Assembly: GCF_025370935.1 (NCBI RefSeq)
Contig: NC_133490.1
Location: forward strand, 3,992,909-4,056,908
Direction: 5' to 3'
Source of the DNA: Choristoneura fumiferana
Taxonomy: Eukaryota; Arthropoda; Insecta; Lepidoptera; Tortricidae
Length of the DNA stretch: 64,000 nt
The position numbers were made by a program, and so were the translations under genes. Each line of letters starts with the position of its first letter. Positions within the stretch are counted from its first letter, which is position 1. The notes under the pieces were generated by a model. That model made no database searches, had not been told where the DNA came from, and saw nothing but the letters and a program-made list of their open reading frames with translations. Below, in pieces: positions 20,966-30,486 of the stretch.

Positions 20966-21170
20966 ACCCATATAGTATAAATCCTCCATTATGCGTTCAA
21001 AAACCATAGATAATGACCAGCATTACGACATTGGATTTTATTATGAACACGGCAGTATCGTAACGTAATGGTCATTACGATGCAGATTTATAGTACGCGT
21101 GCAGTAGGTGTTCGCGTAGGCAAGCGCGCGCGCAGCGGGCGCAGCTCGTGGAGCAGACATACCTGTTCGT
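20966..21170. other. Short GC-rich patch
   Basis: 21095-21160 is unusually GC-rich (GCAAGCGCGCGCGCAGCGGG) for this window and abuts a palindromic element. No promoter or exon could be supported. Confidence 0.3.
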
Positions 21171-21410
21171 GGGCATTTCTATCTACCGTTGTACCCTGAA
21201 TTTATAAAATTTGGAAGGTAGACTCAGTCCATGATTCCGAGCTGGAAAAACAGGGTCTCCAGATGTGTCAAAAAATATTGTATGGATGTGTTTTGTTACA
21301 CATCTGGAGGCCCTGTTTTTCCAGCTCGGAATCATGGACTGAGTCTACCTTCCAAATTTTGTTGAAATCGGAGAGATAAACTCAGGGTACAACGGTAGAT
21401 AGAAATACCC
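21171..21410. mobile_element. 240-bp palindromic MITE
   Basis: GGGCATTTCTATCTACCGTT at the left end and its complement at the right. Nearly identical arms of about 97 and 110 bp (GGTAGACTCAGTCCATGATT, GAGCTGGAAAAACAGGG) differ mainly by a roughly 15-bp indel and enclose a loop of about 30 bp. Confidence 0.85.
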
Positions 21411-21624
21411 TCGAAGTTCTCGTTGCAGGTCATTCTCAATTGTTCGCGGAACACATGATAGAGGATTTAATATATGGATGTAGATAAAATATTTTATGCA
21501 ACTGTACGTAATTAGGCCTTAAAACACTCATGTGACCCTTTTATGAAACCACACTCGTGTTTTAAGGACCCTTATTACGATACAGTTGCATAAAATAGCT
21601 ATTATCCATGTAGTGGTATTTGGT

Positions 21625-21845
21625 TTGAACATAATATTCATAAAATGTGAAAGTTTGTGAGTCTGTTTGTTTATTTTTTACCTCATTACATCTAAACCGC
21701 TGAACCGATTTAGATGAAAATCGGTACACAGGTAATTTGAGTCTCGGGGAAGGACATAGGGATAGTTTTTATCCCGGAAAATTGCATGCCCGCAGGATAA
21801 CGATAAAGAAATTATATACGGTCGTAGTCGCGGCCAACAGCTAGT
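21625..21845 (-). repeat. D3-family copy, minus strand
   Basis: In reverse it starts AGCTGTTGGCCGCGACTAC, includes ATCGGTTCAGCGGTTTAGAT and ends CTTTCACATTTTATGAATAT. Confidence 0.75.
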
Positions 21846-22120
21846 TTTGTTTATTAGAACGTGCGTCTAAATATGTTTACAAGTTTAGTCTTAAGTCTGT
21901 GATAGACAGACGAGGCACCGTCACTCTGCTAACTGGATTTCCGTTCCCAACCTCAGCGTTGAAGCATAACTTAGGGATTTAGTCGTTAATCGAATTTGGT
22001 TATTAAAAGCCACACTCCGGAAGACGATGGGTTAGTAGTTAGGTAGCCTAAAAGGATAGGCGATCTTGTAAAGACAGACTGAGGGTGTGGGAGCTACAAT
22101 AGGGAGATCTGTCTTCAGGC
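21846..22120. other. Unassigned DNA
   Basis: No repeat or coding signal is seen. Confidence 0.3.
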
Positions 22121-22624
22121 TAGGGTTGCCATATGAAAATTTTTGAAGTCTTATATAACGTCGTTATTTTCACTCATAGTCAAAATACCACAAACGGGAC
22201 TTATCACGTTAAAGCAAGCGTGATAAGTCCCGTTTGTGGTATTTTAAAGTCTTGACAAAAGTGCTGACATCACCCTAAAAGTGCTGACATTTCTTGTCAC
22301 ATATTTAGGTGGGGGGGGGGTGACACAGGAACAAAATATTAGCAATCTTCATAGCAATACATGTGACAAGGGGGAGGAGGGGGGCTAAAAATGGTCAAAA
22401 TTGGTGTGATGTACTTTATGGACGGCACTTTGACGTAGGTTGAAGAATGTGCCGGCGTGGCACTGCGGTCCGCGGTGTACTGTATCGTGGATCTACGCTT
22501 CCCTTTACCTGTGCTTGACTCCGTAGCCCCCCCCCCAACAATTTTTTCTGAGGTCATTTCTAAAATCCGTACATTTGGCAAGTCCGGCCGCAGTTCTGAC
22601 AAATCCTAACGTATGACAACCCTA
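22121..22624. mobile_element. Non-autonomous DNA element with TAGGGTTG ends
   Basis: The ends TAGGGTTGCCATATG and (reverse) TAGGGTTGTCATACG are inverted and begin with TA, which fits a TA target. Inside is a perfect 27-bp hairpin (22182-22208 and 22219-22245), several poly-G/poly-C runs, and an 87-codon minus open frame (22339-22602) with no recognised domain. Confidence 0.65.
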
Positions 22625-22796
22625 ATCCAGGCAGATGTTATGCCTGGGGACCGAAGTCCGAAGGAAGAGCGTCCGAAGTTGTATATATGCGTCTGAGTTG
22701 AGAAACTTCAATAGAGCGATGTAGGACTTGGTTGGAGTGTCTATATTTGCTCACTAGATGGCGCTAGGAATCGCTACAAGTGAAGCTGTTTGCGGC

Positions 22797-22978
22797 AGGT
22801 ATAGGTAGTGCCACGAGAGTTGAAGTGAATGATTACACACAGACACAGCTTACACGAAGAACTGATTGCGTAAAAGGAGAATGGATTAATGAATGAGTGT
22901 ATGTCAAAATTCCGCTGTCATTACATGACATGTTCTTGTGTGTGTGACCTCAACGCTGGTGGCACTACCTATAGGTAT
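22797..22978. mobile_element. D8 MITE, complete
   Basis: TATAGGTAGTGCCACGAGAG at the left end and its inverse at the right (GGTGGCACTACCTATAGG). Both arms carry the segment near GATTGCGTAAAAGGAGAATG or its partial complement. Half copies are at 49813-49935 and 53137-53265. Confidence 0.7.
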
Positions 22979-23775
22979 AGCATCAAACCGATTGTAGAGT
23001 ATGTTTAAAAAAGGCAAAGACCTCGTTGGACAGTGCACTTCCACCGGTTTAGAAATGGAATGCAGGATGCAAATTCTAATTGGAAAGCACTTACTTCAAC
23101 TTTTTTTAAATATTGTTGTGTTTTGTCTTGTGAATAAATGTATTTTCTTTCTTTATTTCTTTAACGAGGTTGTTTTATTTTAATTAAAAAGAGTAGGTAA
23201 TGTTATTTTAAACGAAACTTACCTCTCGCAAGGCCGTTGAGCTTTCCATAGCGTTACGTAACAGGTTTCGACTCCTGCGCACCCAAGCGCAAAGACATGT
23301 CGGGCCACATTACAAATGCATTCAACTACACATCTATTACTATTATATTACGGTTTATTTTCTTTAAACTGCATGTAAAGTGAAAGGTTGTCCAGCAATG
23401 TTATTCATGCGTTTTACAAAGCTTTATCATCTTCATATTAAGGTTGAAAGTTTTTAAAATCAGTGTTGTGGTACTGTTGTGTTTGGTTCGAGTTTGTAGA
23501 GCGATGAGAGACGCACATTGAAATGACGTAGCATACATTAAGTTCATTAGTAGGGTGACCAGACCACAAAACTTTTTTTTAATTATTCTTGATCCTATAA
23601 AAAACGAACAAATGTGTTTCAGACAGACAGTTGCTTTTATTAGTCGAGCAAAACTCCGAGAATAAGTATAAGATAAGATAGATCATTTCATTTGCATAAA
23701 CATAAGTAAAACTGTTGATGCGATGTATAATGTTCAATCTTGTTATACCATTATAATGGTGTAGGTACAAATATT
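22979..23775. other. Unassigned, with a LINE-like tail at 23000-23165
   Basis: TTGTGAATAAATGTATTTTC followed by TTTCTTTATTTC at 23130-23165 looks like a LINE 3' end. 23223-23274 on the minus strand is a weak candidate exon with an AG|GTAAGT donor. Nothing else is seen. Confidence 0.35.
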
Positions 23776-23778
23776 ATA

Positions 23779-24262
23779 CTACTAGCTGTTGCCCGCGACT
23801 CCGCGCGTAGTACTAAGCTACTTAGCGCGTTTGTTTATCACTATCCCGCGGGAACTGTGCAATTTTTTATCCAATGTCTTTCCCCGGAACTTTATCTGTA
23901 TAGGTACCGAATTTTATTTAAATAGGTTCATTGGTTTAAAACAACAAACAAACATAAATTGAAAATACAAAGTGAAATATAGATGCACAGAAAAACCAGA
24001 AAAATAAGACCAGCACTGGGAATCGAACCCAGGTCCTCGGCATTCCGTGCCGCGTGCTATACCGCTACACCACTGCTGGACAACGGTACAGACACGAATT
24101 TCCCCTATGCACCACATATCTCAGCTTATTTGTTTCTTATTTAGCCACTTAAGCAGTGACGCCGACATCTATACCGTAGCCCTCATCGAAAAACTTTCCA
24201 AAAAAACAATCTTAACAAACAAACAGACTTACAAACTTTCGCATTAATAACATTAGTGGGAT
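23779..24262 (+). repeat. D3-family copy interrupted by SINE-C
   Basis: Starts ACTAGCTGTTGCCCGCGACT and ends ACTTTCGCATTAATAACATT AG-like sequence before 24262. The middle is occupied by the minus-strand SINE-C at about 23945-24190. Confidence 0.75.
23945..24190 (-). mobile_element. SINE-C, minus strand, with 5' extension
   Basis: The tRNA-like head in reverse reads GTGTAGCGGTATAGCACGCG and GGTTCGATTCCCAGTGCTGG (box B), followed by TTTTCTGGTTTTTCTGTGCA. Upstream of the head (24090-24190) sequence matches the linker of the 39.6-40.6 kb array (GAGATATG, GAAATTCGTGTCTG), so the element extends at least 100 bp 5' of the tRNA-like part. The 3' tail is cut. Confidence 0.85.
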
Positions 24263-24674
24263 AATTATCATCGAGCGAGATGCTATATTTTATCCTCCGA
24301 AGGTATAACTGTCAACTTCCCACGGGATACGAACAAAGTTGCGAGCAACGACTTATTACATTCATCAGCCGGAAAACGTCCACAGCATCCACCGAAATAT
24401 TCGGCGACTCCGGTCAAATCCTGACCTTAGGTAATATCATGGTTATCCTATTAAGGTATTAAAGAGTTAGTTCAGGTAAGCTAGTCACATGTTGGGGTTG
24501 TGCCTTATACGGCGTGGCGTGTTGTTAACAAGACTAACGCTGTTTACATATTATAGGTATACTATTAACATTTTTTATTATTTACAGTGTATTTACAGCG
24601 AAATTTGCAGAACATTGGTTTCAACTGTAATGTTGTAAAAGTTCATTGATAAATAAATAAGTAAACATTTCTAG
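24263..24674. other. Unassigned DNA
   Basis: An open stretch at 24280-24462 (plus) includes a short acceptor/donor-like pair (ATTCATCAG ... CTTAG|GTAATA), too short to be convincing. The remainder is AT-rich. Confidence 0.3.
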
Positions 24675-24830
24675 GCATGTAAATATTTGCAAGCGAAAGT
24701 TTGTTTGTTTGACGGATTTGTATAAAATCTGGTTTGTAGATAGGTGGACGACTGGAATAAAACATACTACTTTTACCTCAATATTCCCACGTGACTGGGA
24801 CAAAAGCACCCATAACGGAATCAAGGCGAG
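24675..24830 (-). repeat. D3-family fragment
   Basis: In reverse: CCACGTGGGAATATTGAGGT AAAAGTAGT, ACAAATCCGTCAAACAAAC and ACTTTCGCTTGC, the central and 3' parts of D3. Confidence 0.65.
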
Positions 24831-24974
24831 GTTTTTACAAAGAAATCACTGGATTCCAAACTTTCTTCAGTCTAAAAAGTTGAAAATTAAACTTAACAGG
24901 TAATACCAGAAACGTGTTATTTTCAACGGAAGCTTCTTATAAAACTAAACATTGCGTACTAAGTTGGTTAAAAT

Positions 24975-25150
24975 CATCGTCGTCATATCACCTATCGGAC
25001 GTCCACTGTCAGACAGAGGCCTCTCGTGTAGACCTCCAGTTGCTTCGGTTGGCAGCGGCCTGGCCTGCATCCACCGTGAACCCGCGGCTTTAACCAGGTC
25101 ATCCGTCTATTTCGTTGGTGGACGTCATACGCTGCACTTGCCGATCCACA
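24975..25150 (-). mobile_element. RTE-like LINE 3' end
   Basis: GGACGTCCACTGTCAGACAG AGGCCT, CTCCAGTTGCTTCGGTTGG and GCATCCACCGTGAACCCGCG match the minus-strand copies at 27850-27965 and 56450-56640. These are C-terminal and 3' end remnants. Confidence 0.75.
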
Positions 25151-25475
25151 GGTTAGGTTAGGTTAGGTAAGTAGGTACCTACCTACTGAACTCTATAAAA
25201 AGACCCCAGGTGTCTTATTATACCACCATAACAATTACATTTCATCATTTTATATTGACATAAGATTACAGCTCTAAAAAAACTCGTTAAGGTTAAATTT
25301 TATTACCAAAAACAACTACAATTAATTTCTTAGAGATAAATTTAAACTTTTATAGCGCTTTTTAACTGCCTAATATTAATAAGAAACGCAAACAATCAAA
25401 CACTTAAGTGCATACTTAAGTCTGCTGAGCTATATTTAAGTTTAATAAAAGCATGAAGACGTATTCGAATCAACA
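25151..25475. other. Short (GGTTA)n tract and AT-rich DNA
   Basis: AGGTTAGGTTAGGTTAGG at 25151-25170 is three to four copies of the insect telomere unit, too few to mean anything by itself. The rest is featureless. Confidence 0.5.
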
Positions 25476-25607
25476 GCAGGGCTACTACGAAACTCAAAAC
25501 TGGAAGTTCGTGTCGTTCGGTCCCTCTGACACTTGTACTATTTAATACGAGAGCGAGAGGGATGATATGACACAAACTACGAGCTACGAGTTTCGTAGTA
25601 GCCCTGC
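25476..25607. mobile_element. D9 palindromic MITE
   Basis: Ends GCAGGGCTACTACGAAACTC and its inverse. The interior carries GGTCCCTCTGACACTTGTAC and GAGCGAGAGGGAT. Other copies are at 56849-56973 and, more diverged, 32562-32692. Confidence 0.85.
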
Positions 25608-25754
25608 AGGTTTTAAAACAGATTAACTTAACTTGGCGGAGTTTACTACCGCTACTTTAAAGGTGCAGGAGAAGCGTGAAATAGTTTTAAAAAGCTGTGT
25701 TGGATATGATCGAAGAAAATGCAACTTGAAATGGTAATGAGCCACATAATTCGA

Positions 25755-25955
25755 AGAAATATAATCGTTAGGGGAGAAAAGTCCTCGAGTGGCGACCAAA
25801 GACGGCATTGGCAGGCCTCCCACTAGATGGACTGACGACATCGTTAGAGTTGTGGGCAACTGGTGGATGCAAGTCGCGAATTGTCGCTCATTGTGGCGTT
25901 CTAAGGAAAAGGCCTTTGTTGGACGTCTTCCAGCTGATAAATAATGATGATGAAA
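25755..25955 (+). pseudogene. RTE-like reverse transcriptase C-terminal remnant
   Basis: The plus strand keeps RTE C-terminal motifs in broken frames (GGGGAGAAAAGTCCTCGAGT for GRKVLEW, then a GRPPTRWTDDI-like stretch and WMQVA-like text), ending in TGTTGGACGTCTTCCAGCTG and an ATGATGA tail. Several stops and indels are present. Confidence 0.75.
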
Positions 25956-26062
25956 CATTTTTAATCACAATTAAACTCAACATAAAAACCACAAACAGCC
26001 CCACCATTGTCGAAAGTAGTTTACTAGTTTACCCCAATTTATCGTTATTTAAATTAATACAG

Positions 26063-26158
26063 CGCATAAATAGACAATTAATTTGGTATCGCGGAACCCT
26101 AAAAACGGCCGCACGCAACCCGCAGCTGGCGCGGGGCTTCGAATATACTTACATGCAG
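26063..26158 (+). other. Candidate 96-nt exon (weak)
   Basis: Exactly 32 codons, phase 0 at both ends, between TTAAATTAATACAG and CAG|GTATGA. The second half is much more GC-rich than its surroundings and reads ARNPQLARGFEYTYMQ. It lies just upstream of the LINE-Y tail, so it may instead be LINE coding sequence. The protein is not recognised. Confidence 0.2.
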
Positions 26159-26195
26159 GTATGATCTTAGAGCACTAAGCCAAACGGAGACTGTA

Positions 26196-26480
26196 CATCT
26201 CCAAATTTTTTTATATTTTTTAATTTGCGGCGGAATCATTCTACACTTCCACTGAACGTATATATATAGTTAGATGTTTTGTTTAAGTTTTGTAACTAAG
26301 GGACCCCATACATCCCTGTATTTTTTTTCATGTAATATTTTTTTCTTATAAAACTGTACCTACCTAATTTATATGCTATTATTTATTGTGAAAAAAAAAT
26401 CTGACAAGTTTCTTGCGGCGCATTCTTCTTGGATGGTCTATTCGATAACGCTGGTAGTATTAGCACACTAAAATATTAAT
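26196..26480 (+). mobile_element. LINE-Y 3' end
   Basis: TACACTTCCACTGAACGTAT, AACTAAGGGACCCCATACAT and TTTCTTGCGGCGCATTCTTC occur in the same order, reversed, at 63530-63830. The 'CTTGCGGCGCATTCTTCTT' segment is typical of CR1/Jockey-type lepidopteran LINE 3' ends. Confidence 0.75.
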
Positions 26481-26814
26481 ATAACAAAATTAAATATCTA
26501 TTTAATTACCTAACTCTCAGCCTTAGCTATTGGTTTTTAGATGCATGGCCTTTTAATTCCGCGTCTGATTTTAGAATGTCCTAACATACGCGTTGTTGAT
26601 ATCTCCGGATGGTTAGATACTCCAAATTAGGTACTAGGTACCAGGTAGGTATAGGGGGTAAATATACTCATAGGTAGCACTGCTATGTCTTCCCGTCTGT
26701 CACGGAACCCGCCGTCGCCTTATGCGCGCGCAGCGATGTGTTACTCCATGCTAAAATTGATGTTATGGGCAAAAAAGTGGCGTGGTGTTGCACCATTCCC
26801 ACCGGCTCACCTGA
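26481..26814. other. Unassigned DNA
   Basis: A minus open frame at 26683-26898 overlaps the start of D7 and is not convincing. No other feature. Confidence 0.3.
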
Positions 26815-27070
26815 TTTTTGCATGACATAAATGAGGGCTATCGCGTATGAATTCGCCGCTAGAGGCGCTATTGTAGCGAGAGGTCTCCGAAATGTCACTG
26901 TTTTTGTGTGAGCTACGCGGGTTTATTTATAATTAGAAAAGTTTTGTGAATATTTTGCAATACCTGAAATTAATTATGGCAAATCCGTTACTGTGTTTTG
27001 AGACAGTTTTGTCTTTGGGAAACCTTTGTCCTGCCTTTTTCCGAACAAAACAGGACTTTGCAACACTGTG
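26815..27070 (+). repeat. D7 repeat
   Basis: GAGGGCTATCGCGTATGAAT, CCGCTAGAGGCGCTATTGTA, GAGAGGTCTCCGAAATGT and, further on, TTTGGGAAACCTTTGTCCT. The same blocks occur at 42182-42740, where other elements split them. Confidence 0.75.
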
Positions 27071-27118
27071 GCATGCTCGATATTTTTATGGTACGCAGCT
27101 CGTTAGATTAGTTTACAC

Positions 27119-27540
27119 CAGGGTTTCTCAAACTTATGGCTCCACGTACCCCTGTTATAGTTTCTAGACGACAGCGAACCCCTACCCCAACCCCCCTCCC
27201 CCCCAAAGATAGTAATAAAATTGGCTGTTGGAGAAACTAAGTTTATTTATATTTCAATTTATATTTAAATTGTCATCATAATATAATGTATATTATTTAT
27301 TTCAATAAAGTAACAAGTATAGGTAAGAATCATCTTGCCAACGAAAATACAAACTGAAACTAACAACAACAAATAAGTAACAAATTTGGAGTTGAAATAA
27401 AAAATACAAAAAGACTCCAAAAACCAATCTTAATCATCTTGCCAGTCTTGCAGTCACCATCAAGTAAAAGTTGTCGCGAACCCCCTACCGTCGAATAGCG
27501 AACCCCTAGGGGTTCGCGTACCCCACTTTGAGAAACCCTG
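27119..27540. mobile_element. hAT-like non-autonomous element, 8-bp target duplication
   Basis: Ends CAGGGTTTCTCAAAC and (reverse) CAGGGTTTCTCAAAGT. GTTTACAC flanks both sides exactly (27111-27118 and 27541-27548). The 8-bp duplication and CAGGG...CCCTG ends identify the hAT superfamily. There is no transposase. The interior includes a SINE-C 3' tail at about 27373-27432. Confidence 0.95.
27373..27432 (+). mobile_element. SINE-C 3' tail inside the hAT-like element
   Basis: AGTAACAAATTTGGAGTTGA and AATACAAAAAGACTCCAAAA match the last 60 bp of the SINE-C unit at 39.7-40.6 kb. Only the tail is present. Confidence 0.8.
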
Positions 27541-27819
27541 GTTTACACAAATCTTGACCAAACCACGCAAAACGTCAAATTGCATCCGCTTTAGTCGAGG
27601 TGCGTATTCGATGCCCCGGCTTTCTAAAATTAATTAAACCAGGCTTTGAACACCCGAGCAATTCCGGGGCGCTGCCTCTGTAATCTAGTTTGGTCTCTCG
27701 AGTATACAATTTGCTAGTATTTTGTTAAACTGGTTTGGGTTAACGTGTATGAAAGGGAAGGTAACTTAACCACGTCACACACGTTATGTTAAACCAGATT
27801 TATTAAATCAGGCACTACC

Positions 27820-27965
27820 TTCATCATCATCATCAACACTATCACCATCATCATCATCATCACCATCATATCAGCCGAAGGACGTCCACTGTTGTAGGAT
27901 GCCGCCTCCATAGACCTCCAGTTGCTTCGGTTGGAAGCAGCCTGCATACACCTTGTACCCGCGGC
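27820..27965 (-). mobile_element. RTE-like LINE 3' end
   Basis: Starts with a CATCATCATC-rich tail, then GCCGAAGGACGTCCACTGTT, CTCCAGTTGCTTCGGTTGG and CCCGCGGCTTTAGC. Same family as 24975-25150. Confidence 0.8.
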
Positions 27966-29399
27966 TTTAGCGTACATGTACAAGGAACAGTATTCATCGA
28001 CCAAGTAAAAAAAATAACCCAAAGAAACTATTCACTCAACGCATGTTATCGTAGATGTGTTGTGCTTTATTTGCTCCTCAAACACGTCAATAAGGAAGTG
28101 GCTTTTTTGCAGGATATTTAATACAAATACATACCAACCGGATTATACTTAAAGTGAGAAAGTTCCATGTCAGTCTTTACGACATTGACATAAGATTGAT
28201 TTTACTTGGCCTGTGTCAAAACTTTTTTCGCTAAATCTATACGGTATTAGAAAAATTAGGGTAACTTATTTATTCTTTAAAAATATGCCGTATCGTAATG
28301 TAGTAAGAACACATTTTCAAAAAAAAGCATTACGATGGTCCGTACATTTCACGGTCGGTTTTAAATCTAGCATTTTTTTACCCCAAAACAGGTATCTTAT
28401 TTCTAATGACAAAATCTGTCAAGTGCGAGTCGAAGTCATACACCAAAGGTTTCGTACTACTTCACAATATTTAACTCTAAAATACGGTAATTGACTATCT
28501 TTTATTTACTATATAAATCAAAGCTTGTAAATGCGTGTTAGAACAGAAAAATGATTTTCAAGCTACGTTATAACAGAGTTCAAACGGTTTGAAATTCAAG
28601 GTACTTGCATGTGACGTCACAAAGTAGCGCTATACTTGCTGCATAAAAAAATGCATTTTAGAAAGAGACAAAAAATAACATAAAGCACCGAAAAAAAACA
28701 TATTTACTGTAGAGTGGGCATAGAGAACTATATTTATACAAACGCCACTTTCTTCGTACTTAAAACTTTTGTAGTTCATTGACATGGACCTCTGCAAATG
28801 ATCACCTGTATCAATCATTTACCCGAGCCTCAGTAAAAGGATCCTGTTGCCACGCTGTGTACGGAACCCGAAAAATAATCCCAACTTAATCCGCCTTAAA
28901 TATCAAACCCACCAAATTAAACTACAAGCCAAAATCATCTCTACTACCTGCGCCTTTCGTCCGAGCCCAGAGGGTGTTAAAATTCTTTTCTTTGTCGACA
29001 ACTTTTGCGGAAACTACTTAAGAAACTAACTCCGACAAACTTTTTTCTAAACATGTCGGCGGCTTCATAAATTAACTGTCAGAAACTGTATTTAGTTAAG
29101 AGAATATTAAAAGGTCTTGTGGCTTAGAGATAGAGTTTGTTTTCAGTTGATTTCACGGTATTTTAGTAAACAAGCGGCTTGCTTTATTTTCAGTTAGCTC
29201 GGATGCGTTTGATTTTTGACAGATTGTTAAGTGGTTAGGGGAAATATTTTTGTGACAGCTCCGTTGGAGTATGACGTATCATTGTATAAAGTTTTCTCTT
29301 TTTACAAAATTAATTTGGCATGTTAGTGTCGTTAGGAATGATACACACGATGTTAATGGCCACTATATTTAGCTCGGAAAGATGGTCCAGGCAGCTCCA
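27966..29399. other. Unassigned DNA
   Basis: Includes a short stretch near 28418-28450 resembling the GTGCGAGTCG repeat, otherwise AT-rich with no placed repeats or genes. Confidence 0.35.
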
Positions 29400-29990
29400 A
29401 CTTCAACAAAGAAGTCGCCCGAGGAACCCAACTTGAATGGGCAGCGTTCGGGAAACTTCGCGATGTATGTATGTATGTAAATATTTATTGACGATAAAAC
29501 ACAAAATAATACAAAAAGAAAACAACAAAACAAGAAGAGTACAAAGGCGAACTTATCCCTAAAAGGATACGATGTCTTCTCGTCGAAAATTGCCTGAAGA
29601 CTAGTCTTCAAACAATGTGACCTTATACTCTGAGATGTAATCCTTGACTGTTGGCCTCTTGGAGAGGCTCAGACATGCAAAAAGCTATGGAGAGAGCTAT
29701 GGTCGCGGTTTCTTTGTGCGATAGAATCCAGAATACGGATATTCGCCGAAGCACTAAACTCATCGACATAGCTCGAAGAATATGTATGCAAGTTAATGTG
29801 GCAATGGGTGGGCCACATCGCTCGAAGAATAGATAACCGTTGGGGGAGAAAAGTCCTCGAGTGGCCACCACGAACCGGAAGACTAATCGTTGGCAGTTGT
29901 CCATCAGGTGGACTAATGATATCGCGAGAGTTGTTGGCAACCGGTGCATACAAGTGGTAGTTGTCGTTCATTGTGAACCGGTGTGAACCG
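29400..29990 (+). pseudogene. Decayed RTE-like reverse transcriptase C-terminal region
   Basis: The left part reads EWAAFGKLRD just before 29466. After an insertion it resumes as VFSSKI, then KAMERAMVAVSLCDRIQN, RRSTKLIDIARRI and RWGRKVLEW. These are C-terminal motifs of RTE-clade LINE reverse transcriptases, which copy element RNA at chromosomal nicks. Frameshifts and stops make it non-functional. Confidence 0.8.
29467..29569 (-). mobile_element. LINE 3' fragment inserted in the RTE remnant
   Basis: Flanked by CGATGT on both sides (29461-29466 and 29570-29575). In reverse it reads GGGATAAGTTCGCCTTTGTA and ends CAATAAATATTTACATACAT, a LINE 3' end with a short tandem tail. Confidence 0.75.
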
Positions 29991-30329
29991 GTAGAAAAAA
30001 CTGCAATCACATTTTGTGCACTACAGTTACACACCCCCTGTAGATACAGCATGTTTAATGTAGTTAATTTACTAAATTTCGTGCTAACCAAGCCAAGATC
30101 GGATGCACTTAATTAAACTACCCCCGTAGTGTAACCTATTTATTGTGACGTCACCAGAGCCAGACCAGCATGAAATATCGGTATAACAAATAAACGGCAA
30201 GACAACAGTTATAGCGAACATTTTCATTTTCCTCGGCATTGTACCTACACAACTAGTGCTGGAATTGGGTTTTAGCCGAAACCATTTAATCGCCGAGATC
30301 ATTTTTAGTACAACTTTTGCTGTGATGTA
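29991..30329. other. Unassigned; small minus open frame with signal-like start
   Basis: On the minus strand an ATG near 30230 opens MKMFAITVVLPFICYTDISC, hydrophobic enough for a signal peptide, then about 27 residues to a stop at 30084. It has no recognised family and may be chance. Confidence 0.2.
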
Positions 30330-30486
30330 GTGGCATGGCGCCCCTTAAACAGAGGATCGTGGGTTCAAGGCCGGGCCCTATCCGCACTGGGCCAACGTGG
30401 GAACTACAGCCCAAGCCTTCTCATTCTAAGAGGAGACCTGTGCCCAGCAGTGAGACGTATATAGGCTATAATAACAATGATGATGA
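30330..30486 (+). mobile_element. SINE-A, diverged and internally deleted
   Basis: Box B-like GTGGGTTCAAGGCCGG is joined directly to TATCCGCACTGGGCC and then GACCTGTGCCCAGCAGTGAG with an AATGATGATGA tail. About 130 bp of the body is missing. Confidence 0.75.

Noticed and set aside
21095..21160. CpG-island-like promoter
   Set aside because: Only about 65 bp long, with no TATA, initiator or following open frame.
25151..25171. Telomere repeat tract
   Set aside because: Only three to four GGTTA units; a similar short run at 44.13 kb shows this is background.
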